Source: Geothrix fermentans DSM 14018
GTDB lineage: Bacteria > Acidobacteriota > Holophagae > Holophagales > Holophagaceae
Direction of reading: 5' to 3'
DNA: 47,323 bases
NCBI RefSeq assembly: GCF_000428885.1
Contig: NZ_AUAU01000025.1
Coordinates: 1-47,323, forward strand
The notes below the pieces were generated by a model. That model made no database searches and was not told the origin of the DNA. It saw only the letters and a program-made list of their open reading frames with translations. Below are positions 35,653 through 43,790 of this stretch, one piece after another. Both the position numbers and the translations under genes were made by a program. The number at the start of each line of letters is the position of its first letter. Within the stretch, counting starts at the first letter, position 1.

Positions 35653-36216
35653 TCAGAATTGCGCATCGAGGGCCTCGCACCAGAAGTGGTAGATCATCTG
35701 GTGGACCTCCTGGATGCGGGCCGTCACCGTGGAGGGCACCACCAGGGCATCGTCCATCAGATCCTTGAGCTTGCCCCCGTCCCGCCCCAAGAGGCCCAGG
35801 GTGCGCACGCCCAGCTCCTTCGCGGAGGCCACGGCCCGGACGACGTTGGGGCTGTTGCCGCTGGTGCTGATGCCGATGAGGAGGTCGCCGGGGCGGCCCA
35901 GGGCCTCGACCTGGCGGGAGAAGACCTGGTCGAAGCCGTAGTCGTTGCCGATGGCCGTGAGGGCCGAGGTGTCCGTGGTGAGGGCGATACCGGCCAGGGC
36001 ACGGCGCTCCTTCAGGTAGCGCCCGCTCAGCTCGGCGGCCAGGTGCTGGGCGTCGGCGGCGCTGCCCCCGTTGCCACAGACGAGAATGCGCCCCCCGCGC
36101 CGCAGCCGCTCGGCCATGTCGTCCGCCTGGGAGAGGAGGTGGTCCAGCTCCGCGGCGAAGAAGGCCTGCTTCAGCTGGATGGACTCCTGGACGTGCTGGA
36201 GGAGGATCTGCTTCAT
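35653..36216 (-). CDS. gmhA: Phosphoheptose isomerase
   Basis: Converts sedoheptulose 7-phosphate to heptose 7-phosphate, the first step to the LPS heptose precursor. 187 aa SIS-domain protein. Phosphate loop [11 protein letters not shown]; zinc ligands His58 and Glu62, then Gln169 and His177 at the spacing of the E. coli enzyme; [12 protein letters not shown] in the middle. Its presence implies an LPS or other heptose-containing surface glycan. It diverges from the heme membrane protein (89 bp between starts) and heads a three-gene minus-strand operon. Confidence 0.95.
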   Translation of the reverse strand: MKQILLQHVQESIQLKQAFFAAELDHLLSQADDMAERLRRGGRILVCGNGGSAADAQHLAAELSGRYLKERRALAGIALTTDTSALTAIGNDYGFDQVFSRQVEALGRPGDLLIGISTSGNSPNVVRAVASAKELGVRTLGLLGRDGGKLKDLMDDALVVPSTVTARIQEVHQMIYHFWCEALDAQF

Positions 36217-36305
36217 GGACGCGATTGTGACAGGAATTCCCCTCCCAGGATTTGCCTAGCCCTGGCAGACTGCGGGGAGTATTGCCCCTTCCGAGCGTGG
36301 GTCCC

Positions 36306-37271
36306 ATGGAATGGATTGCCCTCAAACACGCCCTGCTGGCCCACCTTCCGGTGGCGACCGGACTGCTGCTGCCCTGGGCCCTGTTCGCCTCCCAGCGGGC
36401 CGGCCGCGGCATGCGTCCCTGGTGGACCGTGTGCCGCTACCTGGGCTGGGTGGGCCTGCTGGGTCTGCTGGCCGCCCTCGTCAGCGGGCCGGCGTCGGGG
36501 CGGCTGCACACCCTGATTCCCGCCGGACGCCTCTTCCCCCTTCCGGCCTCGGGCCTTGGGGCCGATGCCATGGTGTTCCGCCACGCGGTGATCGCCACCG
36601 TCTCCGCCCTGCTCGCGGTGCCCGCCCTCTGGTCCATGAACCGGGTCCGCAAGGACCACCAGAGCCTGGGCGTCCTGGCCCTGTTCCTGGGGCTCCTCTG
36701 GTCCGCGACGCTCCTGGCCACGGGCTATACCGGCTACGGGCTGGCCCACCCGGGCCGCCCCGTGCCGCCCGCTCCATCGGCGCCCGTGAAGGAGGCGGCG
36801 GTTCCCGCGCCCCCGGTAGACGCCGAGGCCCAGGCGCCCCTGCGGGCCCTGGACTACGCGGCCCTGGAGCCCATCCACGCCGAGCCGGTGAAGTCCCCGG
36901 CGCACGGAGGCCGCTGGATCCGCGCCTGGGCCAATCCCGCCGCGGCCTCAGCCTATCGGGCGGGCCGGACCCTCCCGCCGGGCTCCCTGGTGGTGCTCAG
37001 CACGTTGGAGGACCGCTGGGGCCGCCCCGGCACCGAGGCGGGTCCCCTCTATGCCCTGGAGATGAAGGGCGAGACGCCCGCCCTCACCTTCTACTGGCCC
37101 CAGGTGCCCATCGACCGCCGCCAGGAGACCGGCGGCGAGGCCCGGGCCTACTGGCGGAACCAGAACACCCACCTGGAGGTCTGCAAGGCCTGCCACGCCG
37201 GGGGCATGGCCGATCCCGCCCAGCGCAGCCGTTGGCGCGTGCCGCGGGCGAAGGCCGCTTCGGAGAACTAG
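36306..37271 (+). CDS. Membrane-anchored c-type heme protein, P460-like C-terminal domain
   Basis: 321 aa. Four hydrophobic spans in the first 155 residues resemble the DUF2231-type membrane module (HALLAHLPVATGLLLPWALF). A Pro-rich linker follows. The C-terminal periplasmic domain (about 195-321) ends with one CxxCH heme site (Cys293-Lys-Ala-Cys296-His297). Its core, GRTLPPGSLVVLSTLEDR and ALTFYWPQVP, resembles cytochrome P460-type domains by eye. A role in electron transfer or nitrogen/oxygen chemistry is inference. ATG 36306 follows the divergent gmhA promoter region. Its stop overlaps the stop of the hemerythrin-like gene on the other strand (CTAG at 37268-37271). Confidence 0.82.
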   Translation: MEWIALKHALLAHLPVATGLLLPWALFASQRAGRGMRPWWTVCRYLGWVGLLGLLAALVSGPASGRLHTLIPAGRLFPLPASGLGADAMVFRHAVIATVSALLAVPALWSMNRVRKDHQSLGVLALFLGLLWSATLLATGYTGYGLAHPGRPVPPAPSAPVKEAAVPAPPVDAEAQAPLRALDYAALEPIHAEPVKSPAHGGRWIRAWANPAAASAYRAGRTLPPGSLVVLSTLEDRWGRPGTEAGPLYALEMKGETPALTFYWPQVPIDRRQETGGEARAYWRNQNTHLEVCKACHAGGMADPAQRSRWRVPRAKAASEN

Positions 37272-37687
37272 GCCCGTTCCACCAGGGGGAACAGCCGGGC
37301 CTCCTCCAGGTCGATGCGCCGGCGGAGGACCTGGAGCAGGTCCCTGGACGTCCCGATGAAGGCTTCCGGCGCCAGCCGGATGGCCTCTGCACTGGGCCAG
37401 TGCCGGGCGAACTGGCGCATGCGGGTCCTTAGCTCCTCCAGCCCCGCCTCCAGGCCCCTGGCGGCTGCCAGGACCTCGGTGTCCATGGCCTCCAGCAGGG
37501 CGGGGTAGAGGATGGTGTGCTCCATGGACAGGTGGGCCTTGGCCGTGGCGAGGAGGGCCTGCGAGCCGGCCAGGCACTGGTCCGGGTGTTCCCGCACCAG
37601 GGCCGGAGCCAGCCGGGCCTCATGCTCCCGCGCCAGGCGCCGCAGTTCCTGGTGGTGATGGTGGTAGGGGGCGAGGCTGGCGTCCAT
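37268..37687 (-). CDS. Hemerythrin-like HHE cation-binding protein
   Basis: 139 aa, all helical. Candidate diiron ligands: His9-His12 cluster (YHHHHQEL), His52, Glu56-His57 (MEHTILYPAL) and Glu128-Glu129 near the end (LEEARLFPLVE). The pattern is that of the HHE domain; members bind oxygen or nitric oxide or handle iron. It is convergent with and overlaps the heme protein gene by 4 nt (CTAG). No signal peptide, so cytoplasmic. Confidence 0.88.
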   Translation of the reverse strand: MDASLAPYHHHHQELRRLAREHEARLAPALVREHPDQCLAGSQALLATAKAHLSMEHTILYPALLEAMDTEVLAAARGLEAGLEELRTRMRQFARHWPSAEAIRLAPEAFIGTSRDLLQVLRRRIDLEEARLFPLVERA

Positions 37688-37761
37688 GGCGGATCCCTCT
37701 GCCCTTTGTTATCGGAACGGCCCGTCCGGACTTGAGGCCTGTCTGGTTCCCACTGGCATAA

Positions 37762-37789
37762 AAAAGGCCGGCTCTAGGGCCGGCCTTTT
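37762..37789 (-). terminator. Rho-independent terminator of the heme-rhodanese gene
   Basis: AAAAGGCCGGC, loop TCTAGG, GCCGGCCTTTT. Read on the minus strand the GC stem is followed by a run of six Ts, 17 bp after the stop of the gene at 37806. It is the only textbook terminator hairpin in the window. Confidence 0.9.
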
Positions 37790-37805
37790 CGCGCTTACGG
37801 AGCCC

Positions 37806-39176
37806 TCAGTCGATGGTGAACTCGCCGCTGTCGATGATGGTGATCTCCGTGGGCAGGAACCGGGCCTCGAAGCCCTTCTCCTTCAGCAGGTGGTAGGCCA
37901 GCTCGGCGCGGAGGCCCGTGGAGCAGTGGCAGATCACCGGCTGGCCCTTGGGCAGCTCGGAGAGGCGCGCCAGGAGCTGGGGCTCGGGAATCGTAAGGGC
38001 GCCCTTGATCACGCCGTTCTTCGTTTCGTCAGGGTTCCGCACGTCGAGGATCACGGCGCCGCGCTGGGCGGGGGCCAGCTCGGCGACCTTGGTGAACTCG
38101 GAGGGGGAGATGGAGCCCGGGCGGGGCTTGGGCACGAAGGTGGCCTTGGCGGCCAGGGTGCCGGTCTCCACGGGCAGGGCCGCGGCCTGCCAGGCCTGGA
38201 AGCCGCCGGTGAGGACGTTCACGCCCACGTACCCGGCCTTGACGAGGTCCATGGCCACGGCCTTCGCGGCCTCACCGCCGGTGCGGTCCACCACCACGAC
38301 GGGCGGCTTGAGCTTGGCGGAAGGGAAGGCCTTGAGCAGGTCGGCCATCTTCGCGGGATCCGCGGCCACGGACCCCTTGATGAAGCCCTTGGCGGCCTCA
38401 GCGGCGGGACGGGCGTCGAGGATCACGAGGGGCGTCTGGGTGTCGAGGTAGGCGGCCTTCATGGAGGCCGGGCTCAGCACGCCGTGGGCCTTCTTCGTCC
38501 AGGCGGGCATGCCCTCCACGAACACCTTGGCGTTCGTGTAGCCCAGCTTCTTCGCCTTGGCCAGCGACCCGGGGCTCATGTTGCAGGTCTTCCCGCTGCA
38601 GTAGAAGATCACCAGCGCGCCCTTGTCCGCGGGCAGCTTGTCCACGTTCTTGTCGAAGGCGGGGAAGGGCAGGTTCACAGCCGTGGGGATGGCGCCCTCC
38701 ATGAAGCGCGGCGACGGGCGCGAGTCGAAGAGGAAGTACTTCCCCTTCTCGGGGCCCATGGCCACCAGCTTCTGGAGTTCATCGACGGCGATGGTTTCGT
38801 TCGCGGCCAGCTTGACGGGGGGCTTGGCGAACACGGCCACGGCGGTCTTCACGCCATCCTTCTCGACGTACTGCACCCGCACCTCGTGGCCCTTGGCGAT
38901 GGACTTCAGCCCGGCCTCGGCGTTGGCCGCCGGCTCGGGCGTGACGACCTTCAGGGTGGCCGCGTCGTAGCGGAGGATCTCGACCCGCTCGTCGATCTTC
39001 AGCTGGAAGCTGTGGGCCTTCGGGGCCAGGTTGTCGAAGTGGCCGCGGAAGTTGTCGGCAGCCGTAGTGTGGCAGGTGGTGCAGAGCTTCGCGGACGCCG
39101 CCTTGGGCGCCGGGGCGTCGGCGGCCAGGGGGGCTGCGAGGAGGGCCGCGCAGGCGAGGGGAAGAAGGGGTCGCAT
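37806..39176 (-). CDS. Exported c-type heme protein with three rhodanese domains
   Basis: 456 aa. Signal peptide (about 1-20), then one heme motif CTTCH (Cys32, Cys35, His36) at the very start of the mature protein. Rhodanese-like domain 1 (about 125-235) has Cys193 in FYCSGKTC. Domain 2 (about 235-340) has Asp297 in VVVDRTGGE where the catalytic Cys would be, so it is probably inactive. Domain 3 (about 355-456) has Cys418 in CHCSTGLRAE. A periplasmic role in sulfur transfer or sulfide/thiosulfate chemistry coupled to electron flow is inference. CGGAG lies six bases before ATG 39176, and a clear terminator follows. Confidence 0.88.
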   Translation of the reverse strand: MRPLLPLACAALLAAPLAADAPAPKAASAKLCTTCHTTAADNFRGHFDNLAPKAHSFQLKIDERVEILRYDAATLKVVTPEPAANAEAGLKSIAKGHEVRVQYVEKDGVKTAVAVFAKPPVKLAANETIAVDELQKLVAMGPEKGKYFLFDSRPSPRFMEGAIPTAVNLPFPAFDKNVDKLPADKGALVIFYCSGKTCNMSPGSLAKAKKLGYTNAKVFVEGMPAWTKKAHGVLSPASMKAAYLDTQTPLVILDARPAAEAAKGFIKGSVAADPAKMADLLKAFPSAKLKPPVVVVDRTGGEAAKAVAMDLVKAGYVGVNVLTGGFQAWQAAALPVETGTLAAKATFVPKPRPGSISPSEFTKVAELAPAQRGAVILDVRNPDETKNGVIKGALTIPEPQLLARLSELPKGQPVICHCSTGLRAELAYHLLKEKGFEARFLPTEITIIDSGEFTID

Positions 39177-39347
39177 AGATGCTCCGTGGGTCGTTAACGA
39201 TTGGAGTCTATGGTTGATTGCTCATGAAGCCAGGGGGAATGTGACCAAGGTCTATGGACACCCATGTGGAAGCTTCAGCCCACGCGAAGGGAATTTGAAA
39301 AAACATGCCAAGTCCCGACTCAGGGGAGGCCGGGCGCCCGCGCGGGT
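39177..39347. other. 171-bp intergenic region between ftsK and the heme-rhodanese gene
   Basis: Presumably holds the promoter of the heme-rhodanese gene and the 3' end of the ftsK transcript. It is less GC-rich near the start codon, but no -35/-10 pair or operator convinced me. A GGGCGCCC palindrome at about 39332-39339 lies just after the ftsK stop. Confidence 0.3.
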
Positions 39348-41927
39348 CTAGTCGGCCTCTACCAGCACTTCCCTCGGCTTGCCCGCGCCCCGGTCCGGTC
39401 CCACGATGCCCTCTTCCTCCATGCGGTCGATGAGGCGCGCCGCGCGGCCGTAGCCGAGGTTGAGCTTGCGCTGGAGGAGGCTGGTGCTGGCCTTGCGCTC
39501 GCGCTTCACCACGGCGAGGGCGCGCACGTAGATGTCGTCGCCGCCGGCCATCTCCGCCTCGTCGAAGAGGGCCGTCTCCTCCTCGGTCTCCATGGCGCTG
39601 ATGAGGGCCTGGTTGTAGTCGGGCCTTCCCCGTTCCCGCAGCCAGGTGACGAGGCGCAGGGTCTCCTCCTCCGTGAGGAAGGGGGCGTGGATCCGCTTCG
39701 GATGGCTGGCGCCGTTGGGCAGGAAGAGGGCGTCACCGGCCCCCAGCAGCTGCTCGCCGCCGCCGGAGTCCAGGATGGTGCGGCTGTCGATCTTGGTGCG
39801 CACGCGGTAGCTGAGGCGGCTGGGGAGGTTGGCCTTGATGACGCCCGTCACCACGTCCACCGAGGGCCGCTGGGTGGCGAGGATGAGGTGGATGCCCACG
39901 GCGCGGGCCTTCTGGGCGATGCGCGCGATGCTGTCCTCCACCTCGCTGCGGGCCACCATCATCAGGTCGGCCAGCTCGTCGATGACCACCACGACGTGGG
40001 GCATGGGTTCGAGCACGGCGGGCCGGTCCGGCCAGCGCGGGTTGGGCGTGCGCTCGGAGATGTCCAGCGAGCCGCCCGCATCGGCGATCTTCGTGTTGAA
40101 GCCCTTGAGGTCGCGCACGCTCAGCAGGGCCAGCCGGCGGTAGCGGTCCTCCATCTGGGCCACCACCCACTTGAGCACGCGGCCCGCCTCCTTCATGTCC
40201 GTCACCACCGGCGCCCACAGGTGGGGGATGTCCTCGTAGACGCCCAGCTCCACCATCTTGGGGTCGACCAGGATGAGCTTCACCTCGTCGGGCTGGGCGC
40301 GCACGAGGCAGGAGCAGATCATGGCGTTGACGCCCACGCTCTTGCCGCTGCCGGTGCTGCCGCCGATGAGCAGGTGGGGCATCTTGTTGAGGTCCGCCAC
40401 CACGGGCTTGCCGGCGATGTCCTTGCCCAGGGCCAGCTGGAGCAGGCCGGGCGCGTCGCGGAAGGCGGGGCTGTCGATGACCTCGCGGAAGGTGATGATC
40501 TCGCGTTTCGGGTTGGGCACCTCGATGCCCACCAGGTTCTTGCCGGGGATGCGGTCCATGCGCACGGCCTCGGCCTGGAGGGCCAGGGCCAGATCCTCCT
40601 CCATGCCCAGGATGCGGGAGAGCGGGATGCCAGGATCGGGCTGGAACTCGAAGACGGTGACGACGGGGCCGGGCTGCATGCCGGCGACGGCGCCCTTGAT
40701 CTTGAATTCCGACAGTTTCTGTCCAATCACTTCCTTGATGCCCTCCAGGGCCGCCAGGTCGGCCTTGGCGTGCTGGCCTGGCGGGTCGAAGAGGCGGCGG
40801 GGCGGCAGGGTCTCGCGGGCGGCGGGGCCCGGCTCGGGCTCGGGCAGCGGCGGCAGGGGCTTGGCGGGCGTGGGCTCCGTGAGGGGCAGGGGCGGCTGGA
40901 CAATCTCCCGCCCGAAGCGGTCCTTGGCCACCTGGGGCCTGGCCACCGTGGGCTTGGCTTTGGGGGCCGCGGGGGCCTCCGCCAGCAGCTTGGCCCGGAA
41001 GGGGGCCTCGCCCGTCGGCGCCGGGGCCGCCCCCGACGTCACGGCCGAAGTCGAAGGCAGCGGCTGGGCTTCGATGAGGGTCTGGGCGGCGTCGAGGTTG
41101 ATGGAATGGATGGGGGGGAGCAGGTCCTCGGCCCGGATGAGGGGCTGCTTCCGGCGGGCCTCGGCCGTCTCCAACTCGGCTTTGAGCAGGGCCTCGCGCT
41201 GGGCCTCCAGGGCGTCCTGGCGCTGGGCCAGGGCCAGCAGGGCCGCGCCGTCCGAGGCGTCGAGGTCCGGCTGCTGGGGGTTGCGGCCGCGGAGGAAGGG
41301 CCGCTTCACCATGCTGAGGAAGCCCTGGAAGCCCTTGGCGGGCATGGGCTTCACCCAGGGCCAGGCGGTCTCGCCCAGCCAGCGGTGGAGCAGCCGGCCG
41401 ATGGCCCGCGTCACCGAGGGGGCCAGCACCAGAGCGCAGGTGAGCACCACGAGGGCCAGCAGCAGGGGGAGGCCGATGGGGCCCAGGAAGCGGCGCTGGG
41501 CGGGCCAGAGGGTGCTGCCCAGCCAGCCGCCCCAGCGCAGCTCCACGGTGCCGATGCCTTCAAGCCCGGTCCAGGTGCGGCTGCCGAAGGCGCCCAGGGC
41601 GGTCCAGGAGGCCAGGGCCAGGCCCAGCCAGGCCAGGCGGCCCGGCCAGCGGACGCCCTCCCGGGGCCAGGCCTCCCAGAGCAGGTAGGGCGGGAGGATC
41701 CAGGCGCCCATGCCCATGAGGGTCTGGAACAGGCCGGCCACGGTGGCGCCCACGGTGCCGCAGAGGTTCTGCACGGCGGGCAGGGCCGTGCCCTGGGTGA
41801 AGGGATGCGGATCCAGCGGATGGAAGCTGGCCAGCGAGAGCAGCAGCACCAGGGCCGCGAAGCCCAGTCCAGCCCTCAGCATCCAACGGCCGATCCCCTG
41901 CAATGCGCCTCCACGGTGTCTGCGCAC
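39348..41927 (-). CDS. ftsK: DNA translocase FtsK/SpoIIIE
   Basis: Hexameric motor at the septum that moves chromosomes and activates dimer resolution. 859 aa: four membrane spans in the first 195 residues, a Pro/Ala/Glu-rich linker (about 230-395), alpha-beta motor with Walker A GGSTGSGKSVGVN and Walker B VVVVIDELADLMM, and a C-terminal winged-helix gamma domain (STSLLQRKLNLGYGRAARLI). The start is uncertain: GTG 41927 (used), a TTG at 41903 with GGAGG close by, or ATG 41882. The linker is short compared with E. coli FtsK, closer to SpoIIIE size. Confidence 0.95.
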   Translation of the reverse strand: MRRHRGGALQGIGRWMLRAGLGFAALVLLLSLASFHPLDPHPFTQGTALPAVQNLCGTVGATVAGLFQTLMGMGAWILPPYLLWEAWPREGVRWPGRLAWLGLALASWTALGAFGSRTWTGLEGIGTVELRWGGWLGSTLWPAQRRFLGPIGLPLLLALVVLTCALVLAPSVTRAIGRLLHRWLGETAWPWVKPMPAKGFQGFLSMVKRPFLRGRNPQQPDLDASDGAALLALAQRQDALEAQREALLKAELETAEARRKQPLIRAEDLLPPIHSINLDAAQTLIEAQPLPSTSAVTSGAAPAPTGEAPFRAKLLAEAPAAPKAKPTVARPQVAKDRFGREIVQPPLPLTEPTPAKPLPPLPEPEPGPAARETLPPRRLFDPPGQHAKADLAALEGIKEVIGQKLSEFKIKGAVAGMQPGPVVTVFEFQPDPGIPLSRILGMEEDLALALQAEAVRMDRIPGKNLVGIEVPNPKREIITFREVIDSPAFRDAPGLLQLALGKDIAGKPVVADLNKMPHLLIGGSTGSGKSVGVNAMICSCLVRAQPDEVKLILVDPKMVELGVYEDIPHLWAPVVTDMKEAGRVLKWVVAQMEDRYRRLALLSVRDLKGFNTKIADAGGSLDISERTPNPRWPDRPAVLEPMPHVVVVIDELADLMMVARSEVEDSIARIAQKARAVGIHLILATQRPSVDVVTGVIKANLPSRLSYRVRTKIDSRTILDSGGGEQLLGAGDALFLPNGASHPKRIHAPFLTEEETLRLVTWLRERGRPDYNQALISAMETEEETALFDEAEMAGGDDIYVRALAVVKRERKASTSLLQRKLNLGYGRAARLIDRMEEEGIVGPDRGAGKPREVLVEAD

Positions 41928-41951
41928 CAGTGTAGCCCAGCGGGAGCGGCC

Positions 41952-43319
41952 TCAGCGGGCCGGCGGCGCGGATCCCGGAGGCTGCAGGAGCGCCAGGCGC
42001 AGCTGGGGATCCCAGGCGGGCTTGCCAAGATCCCGGAGGAAGGCGCCCGCGGCCACGAAGGTCCAGCCCTCCCGCGCCGCGCGGTCCATGAAGGCGCCGA
42101 GGCCCGCGGAGGGACGGTCCTTCTCCACCCGCTCCGAGCCCAGGTGCATGAGCACGATGATGCCGTCGCCGTCGCGGTCCAGCCGCTTCTGGAGGCGCTG
42201 GAGGATGGCGTCGCCGCTGCGGTAGAGGCGGCGCTCCTTGGGCGTGGCCCAGTCGAGGGTGTCGGCCCCCTCGCTCCAGCCCACGTGCCGGTAGCCCAGC
42301 TCCTCGGCCCAGCGGCGGATCTCTGTGGTGTGCTCGCCGTAGGGGGCCCGCCAGTAGGGATCCATGGGCCGGCCCAGGAGGCGCACCAGGGCGGCGTCCG
42401 CCTCCAGCAGCTCCCGCTGCACCCGCTCGCGGGTCCACTTGGGATCGCGCTTCATGCCCGGGGCGAAGTGCGGGTGGTTCATGGTGTGGTTGCCCAGCTC
42501 GTGGCCCTCGGCGGCCATGCGCTTCACCAGGTCCGGGTAGCGCTGGATGAAGGCGCCCGTGAGGAAGATGGTGGTGCGCACGCCCCGGGCCTTGAGGGTG
42601 TCCAGTACCTCGGCCGCCACCTCGGAGGTGGAGCCGCCGTCGAAGCTCAGCAGCAGGCGCCGGTGGCCGCCGGGGCCCCGGGTGAGGTTGAGGGCCTCGC
42701 CCACACCGGGCCAGGACGTGGATCCAGATGCCGGGAGGACGGGCTGGAACGCTGCCACCGCCGGGAGCGGCGTCCGGTCGGCGCCCGCGGCGCCTTCCGG
42801 AAGGGGCCGCCGCCGCGTGGGCAGGGGGGACACGAAGGATGCGGGGAGTCGGGCCTCGGTCCGGGCCAGGTCGGGAAGGGCGGCGCGGGGGGCAGGCTGG
42901 AGAGGCAGGGACGGGGGCGGCTGCAGGGCGCGGCGGGCCGCCTTGGGCGCGGAGGGCGGCGGCGGAAGGGTGAACTCGAAGCGGGCGAGGATGCGGCCGG
43001 CGGGGGTGCGAAGCACGGCCACTTCGCCGACCGGGGGACGGAAGAGCTCCCATCGCACGGGCCCCGTCTCGGCGAATCGCGCCTCCCGGATGGACCGTCC
43101 CTCCAGCACCAGCTCCGTGGGCTCGGCCACCTCGCCTTCCAGCACCGCCAGGCCCCCCAGGGGGCGCCAGGACCAGGCGCAGGAGGCCTCTGCGGACCGG
43201 GCGGCGGCCGGGGGCTTCGAAGCGTCCCGGGGGGCGCAGCCGACCACCGCTAAAGAAAGGGCCAGGGCGAGGCCGAGGGCCAGGCCGGGGTGCAGGGCGG
43301 CGGGCCCCGGGCGCCTCAC
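41952..43319 (-). CDS. Lipoprotein polysaccharide deacetylase (NodB/CE4 fold)
   Basis: 455 aa. Lipobox at Cys28 (AVVGC), so probably lipid-anchored. Residues 45-120 form a small beta domain, followed by a Pro-rich linker. The NodB domain (about 218-425) has motif 1 as SFDGGS (Asp227; the second Asp of the usual FDD is Gly), motif 2 HTMNH (His278, His282) and motif 3 RAPYG. The FDxG form occurs in some peptidoglycan deacetylases such as PdaA (FDNG), so activity is plausible. Likely substrate is peptidoglycan or an extracellular glycan. Its start overlaps the end of the QueD-like gene (43316-43319); it is 24 bp from ftsK. Confidence 0.9.
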   Translation of the reverse strand: MRRPGPAALHPGLALGLALALSLAVVGCAPRDASKPPAAARSAEASCAWSWRPLGGLAVLEGEVAEPTELVLEGRSIREARFAETGPVRWELFRPPVGEVAVLRTPAGRILARFEFTLPPPPSAPKAARRALQPPPSLPLQPAPRAALPDLARTEARLPASFVSPLPTRRRPLPEGAAGADRTPLPAVAAFQPVLPASGSTSWPGVGEALNLTRGPGGHRRLLLSFDGGSTSEVAAEVLDTLKARGVRTTIFLTGAFIQRYPDLVKRMAAEGHELGNHTMNHPHFAPGMKRDPKWTRERVQRELLEADAALVRLLGRPMDPYWRAPYGEHTTEIRRWAEELGYRHVGWSEGADTLDWATPKERRLYRSGDAILQRLQKRLDRDGDGIIVLMHLGSERVEKDRPSAGLGAFMDRAAREGWTFVAAGAFLRDLGKPAWDPQLRLALLQPPGSAPPAR

Positions 43320-43666
43320 GGAGTGGATCCGCCGCGGCAGAGGGCCCAGTAGTTGGCCTTCTCGCGGATCCGCACGGCCGTGGGCCGGAGGGCCGCGCGC
43401 TCCAGGTGGCGGAAGGCCTGCTCCGCCAGGACCTCGGCGGTGGGGTTGCGTCCCGCCAGGGCGGGCAGGTGGTTCAGCACCCGGTAGTCGATGGTCTCCA
43501 CCCAGGCGTCCAGGGCCCGCGCGAAGGCGGCCTCCCCGGCCTCCGAAGCCAGCTCCACGGTGGCCTCCACCTCCCAGTTGTGCCCGTGGCGATCCTCCTG
43601 GAATCCAGGAAGGTCATGGAAATGATCGGCCACGAAGGGGCGGCGGAGGGAGAGGGTGAAGGACAT
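43316..43666 (-). CDS. 6-pyruvoyl-tetrahydropterin synthase/QueD family protein
   Basis: 116 aa. Zinc-site histidines are present: His15 (ADHFHDLPG) and His27/His29 (RHGHNWEVE). The C-terminal REKANYWA holds the conserved pterin-binding Glu. The catalytic Cys that usually lies four residues before HGH is absent (Gln23, with Glu24 next). This leaves open whether it makes 6-carboxy-tetrahydropterin for queuosine (QueD) or is a PTPS-III-like variant acting in folate synthesis. No other que genes are near. It heads a minus-strand run with the deacetylase. Confidence 0.82.
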   Translation of the reverse strand: MSFTLSLRRPFVADHFHDLPGFQEDRHGHNWEVEATVELASEAGEAAFARALDAWVETIDYRVLNHLPALAGRNPTAEVLAEQAFRHLERAALRPTAVRIREKANYWALCRGGSTP

Positions 43667-43720
43667 GGCTGAGTATAGCTATCGGCCATGGCGGCGGAGA
43701 TGTGAGATATGGCTCGCGGG

Positions 43721-43790
43721 TGTCAGCTATCGGCTGTCAGCTATCAGCTATCAGCGGTCGGCTGTCAGCGGTCAGCGGTCAGCTGTCAGC
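43721..43790. repeat. Family C array: ten 7-bp units
   Basis: Ten consecutive heptamers of the form KRTCRGC: TGTCAGC (4), TATCAGC (2), GGTCAGC (2), TATCGGC (1), GGTCGGC (1). The last unit contains the stop codon of the HD-hydrolase gene (minus strand). Units vary only at positions 1, 2 and 5. Related units occur at 18848-18888. Too short and spacer-free to be CRISPR. Confidence 0.85.

Noticed and set aside
39264-43253. Very long open frame on the plus strand opposite ftsK and the deacetylase
   Set aside because: It is a GC-skew shadow: low-complexity Gly/Ala/Arg/His-rich translation, no domains, while the minus strand encodes clear FtsK and NodB motifs.
43721-43790. Short direct repeats as a possible CRISPR array
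   Set aside because: Units are 7 bp with no spacers and there are no cas genes.
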